Shown here piece after piece: positions 1 to 7,437 of a stretch of DNA of 20,839 bases; within the stretch, counting starts at the first letter, position 1; every line of letters begins with the position of its first letter. The notes beneath the pieces were generated by a model. It had not been told where the DNA came from. It saw only the letters and a program-made list of their open reading frames with translations, and did no database searches. The DNA comes from Scytonema sp. UIC 10036 (lineage in GTDB: Bacteria; Cyanobacteriota; Cyanobacteriia; Cyanobacteriales; Nostocaceae): contig NZ_WJFC01000228.1 in NCBI RefSeq assembly GCF_009725235.1, positions 1 through 20,839 of the forward strand, written 5' to 3'. The translations under genes and the position numbers were made by a program.

Positions 1-5
1 GAGAT

Positions 6-62
6 GGGGGGATCTGCAAAGCGTGAAATCCTTAAAATACCGTTGAGGTTGCGTAAGTCCTA
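6..62 (+). repeat. Diverged dispersed element, copy A
   Basis: This stretch resembles 7807-7868. Shared blocks include ATCTGCAA, GCGTGAAATCCT, AAAATAC, GTTG and TAAGTC in the same order, with a small indel in the middle. Copy A has lost the clean inverted repeat seen in copy B. It lies about 60 bp upstream of the tRNA-like element. No function is recognised, and the similarity was judged by eye. Confidence 0.45.
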
Positions 63-120
63 ATAATGTTGAAACAGAAGGACAAAAGATGTGAATAACA
101 CTTTATCCTTCACACTTCTT

Positions 121-230
121 GGCGGGTTATCCTGATTCACAGCTTGCCTTTCAAGGACGAAGAATTTAGGATTATCGGATTACATCTCCACCACTTCGGG
201 GATTAGCGGGTTCAAACCCCGCACCCGCCC
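121..230 (+). ncRNA. tRNA-like element with long variable arm
   Basis: The 7-nt segment GGCGGGT (121-127) pairs perfectly with ACCCGCC (223-229). The latter directly abuts a canonical T arm: stem GCGGG (206-210), loop TTCAAAC, stem CCCGC (218-222). T128 and A129 fit the universal U8/A9 positions. A 6-bp variable-arm-like hairpin, ATCTCC/GGGGAT with one G-T pair, lies at 184-203. TCCT (130-133) can pair with AGGA (154-157), but this leaves a 20-nt loop lacking the usual GG. I cannot fold a convincing 17-nt anticodon arm between 158 and 183. Total length is about 110 nt, and no CCA directly follows. It could be a degenerate class II tRNA, an unusual tRNA from an array, or another RNA that mimics the acceptor/T half. 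It is not a full tmRNA, since there is no room for a tag reading frame. Confidence 0.4.
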
Positions 231-386
231 TTTACCAAACTTAAGAAAAAACTTGTGTAGATATAGTATTTCCCAATCTGCTGAGGTACAAATTTATCTG
301 CGTCCATCAGCTACAGGCTGCGGTTAATTATTTCTTACCGTATCTCACGAAAGGGAAAACTGCTACAACATTATAACCTTTCACAT

Positions 387-1232
387 TTAGTTAACCAAGT
401 TCTCAATAAAATTGAGAATAGGCTTCCAAAAGATCCCAGTTAACATGTAAGGAGCATATTCAAAAAGCGGTGATGTTTGCTCGTTAACTTGCTTAAATGG
501 AATACACTCTAGTACAAAAGGAACAATGTAAGTCAGTGCATATGCAGTTGCTAGTGCTGTATTTAACTGAGGTGGGGAACCTGGTATAGGACTGTGATAG
601 ATACCCAGTACGATGAAACCAAACATTAAAAATTGTTTCCAAAAAGAAAACACTTGTAATGGTAAAAAACAAAATACCTTAGAACTACGAACATCTTTTC
701 TTTGCCGCATTCCCAATAAGACAGCCCAAGTAGCAGCCCCAACTATTCCATCATCTTTCAGTCCGTAAGTTCTTTGAAAATGTTTTACGGCTCTTTCCGT
801 TTGGCGATCAAAAACTCCATAAGGTTCCTTTTTAAAAAATCCTTCTTTGTGCAAAATACTTTGTAATTCGTTCACTGACTCTTGTAATTTGGGTGTCAAA
901 ATTTTCATATCACGATAAATCATGGGATAACAAAGACAAGCCCAAGTTAGCGCTCCAACGATTCCATCAACATATAGATTATTTTTTCTTTGAAATTCCT
1001 TAACAGCTTCCTCAGTTTCTGCATCAAACTTACCACTAATATTTGCAAGAAATCCTTGAGTATGTAGTCTTTTCTGCAACTCATTAATAGCATCCTGTAC
1101 AAATGTTGGTGTAAAGTCTTGGTGAAGTATAGGACGCTTTGTGAATAGATAAAATTGTTTTCCGTCAGGAAAGGATACTTTTGATTTTTCCGGTTTAAAA
1201 AAAGAGATCGCGGAGCGTTTCCATCTTTTCAT
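387..1232 (-). CDS. Peptidoglycan-binding-domain protein with C-terminal membrane segments
   Basis: 281 residues. Two peptidoglycan_binding_1-type repeats are visible at about residues 46-100 and 117-174. Each has the family's helix, a FDAxTExAVKxFQ-like stretch and a closing DGIVGxxTW motif (DGIVGALTW, DGIVGAATW). After them come hydrophobic segments at about 188-212 and 226-246 and a short aromatic tail, so the protein is probably membrane-anchored through its C-terminal part. There is no clear cleavable signal peptide and no recognisable hydrolase domain. A longer reading frame begins at 1271, but I chose the ATG at 1232 because AGGAG sits 7 nt upstream of it. Such modules usually bind cell wall; a wall-anchoring or remodelling role is inference. 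It is transcribed away from the neighbouring ATPase gene. Confidence 0.75.
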   Translation of the reverse strand: MKRWKRSAISFFKPEKSKVSFPDGKQFYLFTKRPILHQDFTPTFVQDAINELQKRLHTQGFLANISGKFDAETEEAVKEFQRKNNLYVDGIVGALTWACLCYPMIYRDMKILTPKLQESVNELQSILHKEGFFKKEPYGVFDRQTERAVKHFQRTYGLKDDGIVGAATWAVLLGMRQRKDVRSSKVFCFLPLQVFSFWKQFLMFGFIVLGIYHSPIPGSPPQLNTALATAYALTYIVPFVLECIPFKQVNEQTSPLFEYAPYMLTGIFWKPILNFIENLVN

Positions 1233-1391
1233 CAAAGTTCTCCTATAAGTAGAGTGTATTACTTTTTGCAAAAGTTCTATTGATACTGCTACAATTGAGT
1301 GAGTTAAATTTGTATCTGCTGAAAATTCCCTCTCAGTGCGATCGTGTAAAAAGCGTTAACACTAGCGTAATTAAAGAATTAAAAACAGACA

Positions 1392-1406
1392 ATTAACAAT
1401 GTTAAT
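1392..1406. promoter_or_regulatory. Inverted repeat in the STAND ATPase promoter region
   Basis: ATTAACA-A-TGTTAAT is a perfect 7-bp inverted repeat about 95 bp upstream of the ATPase start. It sits in very AT-rich DNA with further GTTAA/TTAAC-type words nearby (about 1355-1430). It could be an operator or simply AT-rich promoter DNA. No convincing -35/-10 pair was assigned. Confidence 0.3.
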
Positions 1407-1498
1407 AATTTGTTAGTTCTTTGTTAAAAATTTATCTATTAAAATGTTATTAGATACAGAAAAGTAAACAAAAACAATCAAATTATCGGGTAATATTT

Positions 1499-3823
1499 AT
1501 GTCACATCGCTCCGAAGATTGGAATTTACCCAAAAGCTGGAATCGCAATATTTTGCGGGAATGGGATATAGATCGTCTACTGACTGATTTGGAGGCAGCA
1601 ACACAAAAACGATACAGACGGGATACAAGAAAAGACTTATTACTGGGATTATTATGCGGGTATAGCCTAAAAAAAATTGGTATAGATCTGCTGAAAAAGA
1701 ATGCTGTTATCCGAACAACTGTAAGCGGTATATACAGAGATATAGAAGCCTTGACGGGAGAACCAAATAAAAGTGTGAAGTCAGGTAACTTGGTGTATAT
1801 TCTGGAAAGACATGGGTATCGTAAAGGCACTGCGGTATCTAGTATCAGTAGTTCCACGATCGCTCATAACTTACCCGCCCCTACTTACACGGAATTTATT
1901 GGGCGTGAGGCGGAAATGAAACTTCTACTGCAACGACTTTCACCCACCCACGCCGCTCATGTCATTACAGTAGACGGGATAGGAGGTGTAGGTAAAACTG
2001 CTTTGGTTTTAGCAGCAGCCTATCATTGCCTAAAAGCTAGTCAGAAAAATCTCTCTACCGCACCCAAATTTGAAGCTATTATTTTCACTTCAGCCAAACA
2101 ACAAGAACTCATTCCCAACAGTATTTTGCGAAAAAATCAGGGACAGCGCAATCTTCGGGATATTTTTCGCGAGATTGCTCATACTCTCAACGACCCTACT
2201 ATAATTCAATCTCCTCTCGACGATCAATTCGATCGCGTCCGCCAAAGTCTCTCCAAACAAACAACTCTCCTGATTGTTGACAACATGGAAACAATAGAGG
2301 AGACGGAAAAAGTTATTGGGTTCTTGTACGACTTACCCGCACACGTCAAAGTTATCTTAACGACTCGCGAACGAATTGCTTTACTTCCCATCAGTCTTCG
2401 ACATTTACCATTAGATGATGGATTGAAATTAATTCAACAGCAAGCTGAAGAAAAAGGAGTTACGATCTCCGATGGGGATTCAAGTTTACTATATAAAAGG
2501 ACTGGAGGAATTCCCCTTGCTATTGTTTATGCGCTCGGTCAAGTCTCTAGTGGCTATTCATTAAATTTTGTGCTAGAAAGACTAGCTTTAACAACAAGCG
2601 ATGTTGCTCGTTTTTGCTTTGACCAATCAGTACAAAGTATCAAGGAAAAACCAGCTAGCAAATTATTATTGTCCATAGCAATTTTTCCCGATCCTCCAAC
2701 ACTTGCTGCTGTAGCTGAGGTAGCTGGACTCACAGCAGCCCCTGACTCTGTCAATGATGGTTTAGCACGTCTTCAGCAACTCTCGCTAGTGAATTTAAAC
2801 CAAGAAACTGGACGGTATGAAATGCTTTCTCTAACAAGAGAGTACGTTCTAGCCGAACTTGCTGCATATCCAGATTTTGAAAAAGAAGCACGTTGGCGCT
2901 GGGTAAGATACTACCAAGAGTTTGCCCAACGTAACGCAGGGGAAGATTGGGAAAAGTGGATACACTACAGCAAGTTAGACGAAGAGCAAGGAAATTTACA
3001 AGCAGTTCTTTATTGGTGTAAAGACCAAGATTTCTATGAAGAAATCAGAGATCTATGGCTGCTTTTATATCATTATGTCAACCTTTACGCTTACTGGTAC
3101 GATCGCTTGGATTGGTTGCAATGGCTAATAGAACAATCGGAACGGAGAAATGAATGGTCATCTTTTATAAAATTCTCCATCCGAAAAAGTTGGCTGTTAA
3201 TTCGGATGTGTTCACAACAGGATTTGCAAGAAGCAGAAGAAATTTTGCGACGGACATGGATACTTCGAGATCGTGCAGATTTCTGCGTTCAAGCTGACTT
3301 AGCAGAAGGAACAGCTAGGTTGAAAATCCGACAAAAAAGGTATAAAGAAGCAAAGCGCTGGTTAACACTAGAAGAAGAATTCGTTCAACAAGCCGAACTA
3401 GAAGAACGACAACACGCTCGTTATATAATTCCCGTTCTCTACCATCGTGCCGAAATTTTTCATTTAGAAGATGAGTGGGTGAAAGCTAAAGCACTTTTTC
3501 AAGAAGTGATACAAAAAGCAGAAAATATTAACTGGCATCGAGTGATGAATTCTGCTCAAAATTGGCTAGCTGATATAGCTATAAAACAAGGTGAAAAGCA
3601 CGAAGCTCAACAGTTAATCACTAAAGGTTTGACGGTAGCCGAAAGTAGTAACAACAAACGGCGTCTGGCTCGCTATCAACGTTCTTTTGCTCGTTGGGAA
3701 GAACAATGGGGGAGTATAGAATCAGCTCGTCAATACGCAATTAAAGCAATGAATGGTTTTCATCTTTTAGGAATGTTACGTGATGTAGAAGAAATGAAAT
3801 TGTTTCTTGAGACTCTGGGATGA
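1499..3823 (+). CDS. NB-ARC STAND ATPase with TPR-like C-terminus
   Basis: 774 residues. Residues 1-110 resemble the HTH-like N-terminal domain found on many cyanobacterial STAND proteins (vWA-MoxR-associated type). An NB-ARC module follows: entry motif FIGRE (133-137), P-loop GIGGVGKT (160-167, K166/T167), Walker B LLIVDN (257-262), sensor-like TTRER (288-292) and the GLPL-equivalent GGIPLA (336-341). A winged-helix-like segment runs to about 460. From about 470 to the end the protein is helical and charged, with TPR-like repeats rich in W, Y, A and E. By family knowledge these are ligand-triggered oligomerising switches used in signalling, and some act in antiphage defence. No catalytic effector domain (protease, TIR, nuclease) is visible, so the N-terminal domain would carry any output. 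The ATG at 1499 follows TAATATTT without a strong ribosome-binding site. It appears to be a single-gene unit. Confidence 0.85.
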   Translation: MSHRSEDWNLPKSWNRNILREWDIDRLLTDLEAATQKRYRRDTRKDLLLGLLCGYSLKKIGIDLLKKNAVIRTTVSGIYRDIEALTGEPNKSVKSGNLVYILERHGYRKGTAVSSISSSTIAHNLPAPTYTEFIGREAEMKLLLQRLSPTHAAHVITVDGIGGVGKTALVLAAAYHCLKASQKNLSTAPKFEAIIFTSAKQQELIPNSILRKNQGQRNLRDIFREIAHTLNDPTIIQSPLDDQFDRVRQSLSKQTTLLIVDNMETIEETEKVIGFLYDLPAHVKVILTTRERIALLPISLRHLPLDDGLKLIQQQAEEKGVTISDGDSSLLYKRTGGIPLAIVYALGQVSSGYSLNFVLERLALTTSDVARFCFDQSVQSIKEKPASKLLLSIAIFPDPPTLAAVAEVAGLTAAPDSVNDGLARLQQLSLVNLNQETGRYEMLSLTREYVLAELAAYPDFEKEARWRWVRYYQEFAQRNAGEDWEKWIHYSKLDEEQGNLQAVLYWCKDQDFYEEIRDLWLLLYHYVNLYAYWYDRLDWLQWLIEQSERRNEWSSFIKFSIRKSWLLIRMCSQQDLQEAEEILRRTWILRDRADFCVQADLAEGTARLKIRQKRYKEAKRWLTLEEEFVQQAELEERQHARYIIPVLYHRAEIFHLEDEWVKAKALFQEVIQKAENINWHRVMNSAQNWLADIAIKQGEKHEAQQLITKGLTVAESSNNKRRLARYQRSFARWEEQWGSIESARQYAIKAMNGFHLLGMLRDVEEMKLFLETLG

Positions 3824-4024
3824 TATAAGCGAGGGCATAAGATTTTTTTAGAAAAATATTTATTTGACATAAATGCTCAAGCCTGGTATTAGCCTTTTAT
3901 ATTGATTGAGAAAGTTGGAAATCCGAGCGCACTTCTGAACACATTCTTTCAAAATGAAATGACTTCATATGTCTTACAATTTGGTATGATTTAAAATCAG
4001 CAAATTAATTCTATTGATTAAATA

Positions 4025-4467
4025 ATGATTCCGGAGTTTGATGAAATTGGTAATTTACCACCTGGAGTTCATTTTTGCAATTGGGAGGAATTTAAAGCAA
4101 GGTTTGGATATACGTATAAACGAATGCAAATGATTCAGGGATGGAAGCAGTAATGGCAGAATTAAAAACTGCTGGATGCCGAGTTTTTTATGTTAATGGC
4201 TCCTTTGTAACAAACGAACCCAAGCCAAGAGATTTTGACTGTTGCTGGGATAGAGATGATGTTAATATAGAGTACCTGAGACAAAATGCACCACTGATAT
4301 TAAAGTTTTATGACAGTGCAGCACAGAAAGCTAAATATCGAGGTTAAATTTATCAATCCGATCAACCCGTGGATGAATCTACAATATCAATAGAGTTTTT
4401 TCTACGCGATCGCCAACAAAACCTCAAGGGCATTATAGCTATTAAATTATTGGAGTGGGAGCCATGA
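4025..4467 (+). pseudogene. Broken nucleotidyltransferase-like (DUF6932-type) gene
   Basis: Translation from ATG 4025 gives MIPEFDEIGNLPPGVHF and continues to MIQG at about 4138, then hits TAA. The family-like sequence resumes in the next frame at 4141 (MEAVMAEL) and runs through VNGSFVTNEPKPRDFDCCWD to KYRG. There a TAA at 4345-4347 stands where a glutamate codon would be expected. The same frame stays open after it (IYQSDQPVDES, then FFLRDRQQNLKG) to a final TGA at 4465-4467. So there is one single-base deletion near 4140 and one nonsense change. The GS...DFD pattern resembles the nucleotidyltransferase fold; the family name is from memory. The TGA overlaps the next gene's ATG (ATGA), as in a translationally coupled pair. 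Sequencing error could explain one lesion but less easily both. Confidence 0.7.
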
Positions 4468-4964
4468 TTAAAGATGACAAGGAATTAGCTTATTCCAAGG
4501 AATGGGTCAGAAAATTTACTGAAGCTAATCGAAAAATCAAGGCAAATAAAGAAAAGCGATTGACCGATCCTGATGGTTGGCAATTATCCCAAGAATCTAA
4601 CAATGCACTTCAGCAAAAAATCCTAGATGAAATAACGGAATATGAAGCATTAGTTGCTCACGATCCCGAAAAACCAATTTTTTTAGAAATAGAAAATCTT
4701 GATTACTTACCCGATCTCTTAATCAAAGCTAGAATAGCCATGAAGCTAACTCAAAGAGAATTAGCAGTATTTTGTCAGCGGACTGAAGAAAAAATCAAAT
4801 CTTTTGAGGATAAAAAGTATCATAATGCTAGTTTCCTAGATTTTGCTAATGCAATTGATGTACTAGGAATTAAACTAGTTAATGGCAAGTTTATTGCTGA
4901 AATGGACGATTTTTATAAGCAAAGATTAATAGATATACGTCGAGATTCAGAACTGGTTGCCTGA
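4464..4964 (+). CDS. XRE-like HTH protein, probable antitoxin-type partner
   Basis: 166 residues. The N-terminal two thirds are charged and helical. Residues 84-140 look like a lambda-repressor/XRE-type helix-turn-helix: LLIKARIAMKLTQRELAVF, then an EEKIKSFEDKKY helix and FLDFANAIDVLGIKL. A GTG at 4455 is in frame, but ATG 4464 is better. It overlaps the TGA of the upstream broken gene as ATGA and has GGAG 8 nt upstream. The layout (NTase-like gene, then HTH gene, 4-nt overlap) resembles a toxin-antitoxin or AbiE-like pair. That role is inferred from layout only. This member is intact while its partner is broken. Confidence 0.75.
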   Translation: MIKDDKELAYSKEWVRKFTEANRKIKANKEKRLTDPDGWQLSQESNNALQQKILDEITEYEALVAHDPEKPIFLEIENLDYLPDLLIKARIAMKLTQRELAVFCQRTEEKIKSFEDKKYHNASFLDFANAIDVLGIKLVNGKFIAEMDDFYKQRLIDIRRDSELVA

Positions 4965-5166
4965 TTTAGAGCGCGATCCAAACAACTATTCTTTATTGCA
5001 TAAATACGCTTTGCAATTACTCCCTCAATATATTGTGGAGACAGTAGATAAGTTTGAGCCTAAATTTTACGGCGAAAAAACCTTCAAATATCCACTGTTT
5101 ACAAGTTTGGGACCAAGATCTTTTTTGTACCTGAGTTCCCGGTCGTCCCATACACAGTATGCCTGA
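4957..5166 (+). CDS. Short unrecognised ORF, possibly a remnant
   Basis: 69 codons, opening with TTG at 4957 and overlapping the end of the HTH gene in another frame. The first 50 residues look protein-like (LERDPNNYSLLHKYALQLL, then KFYGEKTFKYPLF). The tail (SRSSHTQYA) looks like random read-through. I do not recognise the family. There is no good ribosome-binding site. It could be the tail of a lost gene fused to non-coding sequence, or a small coupled gene. Given the neighbouring pseudogenes, a remnant is the likelier reading. Confidence 0.25.
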   Translation: MPDLERDPNNYSLLHKYALQLLPQYIVETVDKFEPKFYGEKTFKYPLFTSLGPRSFLYLSSRSSHTQYA

Positions 5167-5332
5167 TTTGTCAATAGCTTCTACTGGATCGGCGCTCTAG
5201 TGCAGCTAACCATACAAGGCAACAAGCCCACCAGTCGCCATTCCCCGCTAAAGGCTTAAAATTGGTAGGTAGAGAGCAAAACACTGTATAAAGTTTTGTA
5301 AAACCAAGTAAAGCCTTATAAATGACAAAAAT

Positions 5333-5596
5333 ATGAGTAAAACATTTTCTCAAGATGAAAGCCACCAGATGCTGAAGTGGCTGAACCATAATCGACAGAT
5401 GTTATTGGAGCTCTATCGAAATCAGTATGTTGCTTACAATGCTAATGGCTTGATTGCTCATAGTGAAAACCTCCGCGAGGTTTTAGATTTGGCAGAAGCT
5501 TCAAACCAACCTTTTGCACTTTATTTAGTTCCGCTCCGCACTGCTTCTATTCAAATTTTGCCAATACGCTTTCGTACTGTAACTCGCCATGATTGA
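5333..5596 (+). CDS. DUF5678-family small protein
   Basis: 87 residues, starting MSKTFSQDESHQMLKWL. The central part, YRNQYVAYNANGLIAHSENL followed by a helix and FALYLVPLR, fits the DUF5678 pattern of a short beta-rich domain with an A-x-x-x-x-G-x-IAHS core. From memory, such genes in cyanobacteria often sit directly upstream of a retropepsin-like gene, as here. No catalytic residues are evident and the function is unknown. The ORF is intact although the next gene is broken. A stop pair, TGA TAG, ends the frame at 5594-5599. Confidence 0.7.
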   Translation: MSKTFSQDESHQMLKWLNHNRQMLLELYRNQYVAYNANGLIAHSENLREVLDLAEASNQPFALYLVPLRTASIQILPIRFRTVTRHD

Positions 5597-6019
5597 TAGC
5601 CCAATTATCATGTGAAACTCAGGCATAGAGATATAGAGATTTCTACAACCATGTTAGTAGATTCCGGTGCTGAACTGAGTTGAATTTCATTAAAAGTTGG
5701 TCAGGATTTAGGATTTACTTTAGCTGATGCGGAATCAACATCAACTTTATTGGCAGAAGCTATAGGTGGAAGAGTGGAGTATGTTTTACGCAATGTTGAA
5801 ATGACAATTGATGAGTATAGTTTTCTTGCTCCTGTAGCATGGTTACAAACTGGTACAGGCGGAGAGCAATTGCTTTTGGGGCGGGAAGTCGTATTTGATA
5901 AATTTGATATTGAGTTTAGGCAAGCGGACGAGAAAATTCTCTTTAAATGGCGTGAAGATTGTCTGCAGTTCCCATCATGTCAGCAATCAAAACGATTTGA
6001 TCGACTTCCGACAGAGTAA
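5589..6019 (+). pseudogene. Broken retropepsin-like aspartic protease gene
   Basis: In one frame from about 5600 the translation reads NYHVKLRHRDIEISTTMLVDSGAELS, with a TGA at 5681-5683, then ISLKVGQDLGFTLADAES and an open frame to 6019. The VDSGA motif is the catalytic signature of retropepsin-like proteases. The later GGEQLLLGREVVFDKFDIEF block matches the C-terminal half of that fold. The TGA sits where a leucine would be natural (SLISL-type). An ATG at 5589, overlapping the DUF5678 stop, would give MIDSP and join the same product if one base were restored near 5604, so a second lesion is possible. The 3' part might be expressed from an internal start as an 89-residue fragment lacking the catalytic Asp. 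Confidence 0.65.
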
Positions 6020-6149
6020 GCAAAGTAGTAAATATTCTTCATTCTGGCTTGAGTATACTGAGTTCAAAGAAATAACTGAGTCAGATTTTTCTGAATACTT
6101 GTCCAATTTAGAGGATTATGAGAATAAATTGACTCGTGGAGAAATTTAG
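6009..6149 (+). pseudogene. C-terminal gene remnant, family unknown
   Basis: In the frame ending at TAG 6147 the sequence reads SSFWLEYTEFKEITESDF and then an acidic helix ending ENKLTRGEI. It looks like a genuine protein C-terminus (acidic, low complexity, no frame breaks). The same frame further upstream is a shadow of the retropepsin-like gene. The 5' part of this gene is therefore missing or deleted. No family is recognised. The remnant adds to the picture of decay across 4025-6149. Confidence 0.3.
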
Positions 6150-6164
6150 TTGTAAAGATTATAC

Positions 6165-6210
6165 GGAGGCGGAGCCTCCTTGGAAGGCATTCCCAGGCGG
6201 AGCCTGGGAA
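6165..6210. repeat. Paired-hairpin dispersed repeat, copy 1
   Basis: Two adjacent perfect palindromes with the same GGA loop: GGAGGC-GGA-GCCTCC (6165-6179) and TTCCCAGGC-GGA-GCCTGGGAA (6190-6210), followed by CGAGG. A related pair in the opposite orientation occurs at 18729-18773. This is a known style of cyanobacterial intergenic repeat. It lies between the remnant gene and the bicarbonate transporter. Confidence 0.75.
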
Positions 6211-6237
6211 CGAGGTGGGAGGTGTTAAATTCCGTAG

Positions 6238-6266
6238 ATTCCCGACTTCTTGAAGAAGTCGGGAAT
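6238..6266. repeat. 14-bp-arm palindrome, possible terminator
   Basis: ATTCCCGACTTCTT-G-AAGAAGTCGGGAAT is a perfect inverted repeat of 14-bp arms with a single central base, followed on the plus strand by TTTTAG. It could end transcription coming from the decayed region before the bicarbonate transporter. It could equally be another dispersed palindrome, since the T tract is short. Confidence 0.5.
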
Positions 6267-6461
6267 TTTAGTGTATCAACTCATGGGAAAATACCGTTGC
6301 TATAAAAGTTTTATTTATACCCTATATCAGAATTACTTATGTATTTTTAGTACCTTAATTGCCATACAGTGGTTTTACAGCAACTGCTCATATTGGAGCG
6401 TGCTCATCTTCATGATGAAAACTTTTGTAAAATTTTTTGCTGTTTTGGGTGCGGAGTCAGT

Positions 6462-7433
6462 ATGAATGCAAGTCTAATCGTCTCAAATATTCTCAATCCA
6501 CCAGTTTTATTCTTCTTTCTGGGGATGGTAGCGGTTTTTGTAAAATCAGATCTTGAAATTCCAGCTCCTTTTCCGAAACTGTTATCCCTATACTTGCTTT
6601 TCTCGATAGGATTTAAGGGAGGAGTGGAACTTGTCAAAAGCGGAGTGACCCAGGAAGTAGTTTTAACGCTCCTGGCAGCCATACTTATGGCTTGTTGTGT
6701 TCCAATTTATACATTTTTTGTTCTGAAACTGAAGCTAGATATCTATGATGCGGCTGCGATCGCAGCAACCTATGGCTCCATCAGCGCTGTAACATTCATC
6801 ACGGCTGGGTCATTTCTGAACGAACTGGGAATTGCATTCGATGGTTATATGGTGGCTGCTTTAGCACTTATGGAATCCCCGGCTATTATCGTCGGTTTGA
6901 TTCTTGTCAATCTATTTACAGCCGATTCAAAAGAGCGGGATTTCTCCTGGTCAGAAGTTTTACAAGAAGCGTTCTTGAACAGTTCTGTCTTTTTACTAGT
7001 CGGAAGCCTTTTTATTGGAGTGCTGACAGGAGAACACGGTTGGAAAGTTTTAGAACCCTTTACTCAGGGATTATTCTACGGTATTTTGACATTCTTTTTA
7101 CTTGACATGGGACTGGTAGCCGCTAGAAGAATTAAAGACTTGCAAAAAACGGGCGCTTTCCTGATATCTTTTGCGATACTAATTCCAATCGTCAATGCAG
7201 CTATTGGACTTCTTATTGCGAAATTGATCGGAATGCCTCAGGGAGACGCACTTTTGTTTGCAGTATTGTGCGCCAGTGCTTCTTACATCGCCGTTCCTGC
7301 AGCCATGAGGTTAACGGTTCCAGAAGCAAATCCGAGCTTGTACGTTTCTACTGCTCTGGCTGTAACGTTTCCTTTCAATATCATCGTGGGAATTCCACTA
7401 TATCTGTACGGAATTAATATGTTTTGGAGATAA
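6462..7433 (+). CDS. sbtA: SbtA-family sodium-dependent bicarbonate permease
   Basis: 323 residues, nearly all hydrophobic, with about ten membrane segments. Family marks include FSIGFKGGVEL in the first half, a MESPAII motif matching MDIPALV of classical SbtA, and the closing AAMRLTVPEANPSLYVSTAL block matching the SbtA substrate region. It is about 50 residues shorter than Synechocystis SbtA because the cytoplasmic loop between the two halves (after residue about 150) is reduced to a few charged residues. I take it as a divergent paralogue, and bicarbonate as substrate is inferred. ATG 6462 has GGAG 5 nt upstream; longer in-frame starts from 6369 lack one. The PII-like gene follows after 4 nt, the usual sbtA-sbtB order. 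Confidence 0.85.
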   Translation: MNASLIVSNILNPPVLFFFLGMVAVFVKSDLEIPAPFPKLLSLYLLFSIGFKGGVELVKSGVTQEVVLTLLAAILMACCVPIYTFFVLKLKLDIYDAAAIAATYGSISAVTFITAGSFLNELGIAFDGYMVAALALMESPAIIVGLILVNLFTADSKERDFSWSEVLQEAFLNSSVFLLVGSLFIGVLTGEHGWKVLEPFTQGLFYGILTFFLLDMGLVAARRIKDLQKTGAFLISFAILIPIVNAAIGLLIAKLIGMPQGDALLFAVLCASASYIAVPAAMRLTVPEANPSLYVSTALAVTFPFNIIVGIPLYLYGINMFWR

Positions 7434-7437
7434 GATC

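Larger units (their letters stand above)
6150..6461. other. Gene-free interval upstream of the bicarbonate permease
   Basis: The interval holds the two palindromic repeats (6165-6210, 6238-6266) and then about 190 bp of AT-rich DNA in front of the permease. Open frames here (from 6250 and from 6369) have no protein-like character and end in, or run into, the permease start. I saw no convincing LysR-type operator of the kind known for other cyanobacterial carbon-uptake genes. Confidence 0.6.

Noticed and set aside
1..235. Full tmRNA (ssrA) spanning the left edge
   Set aside because: The acceptor and T arm fit, but only about 78 nt separate the acceptor strand from the T arm, with no tag reading frame, no GATTCGAC-type D-loop signature and no pseudoknot region.
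5171..5389. Minus-strand ORF of 72 codons
   Set aside because: It overlaps the DUF5678 start region antisense, has no ribosome-binding site and no protein-like pattern.
5895..6149. 84-codon ORF as a complete gene
   Set aside because: Its first half is the retropepsin-like gene read in another frame. Only the C-terminal part looks like protein, so it is listed as a remnant.
6369..6461. Longer N-terminus for the bicarbonate permease
   Set aside because: The extra residues lack family character and a ribosome-binding site, while ATG 6462 has GGAG 5 nt upstream and starts in the expected place.
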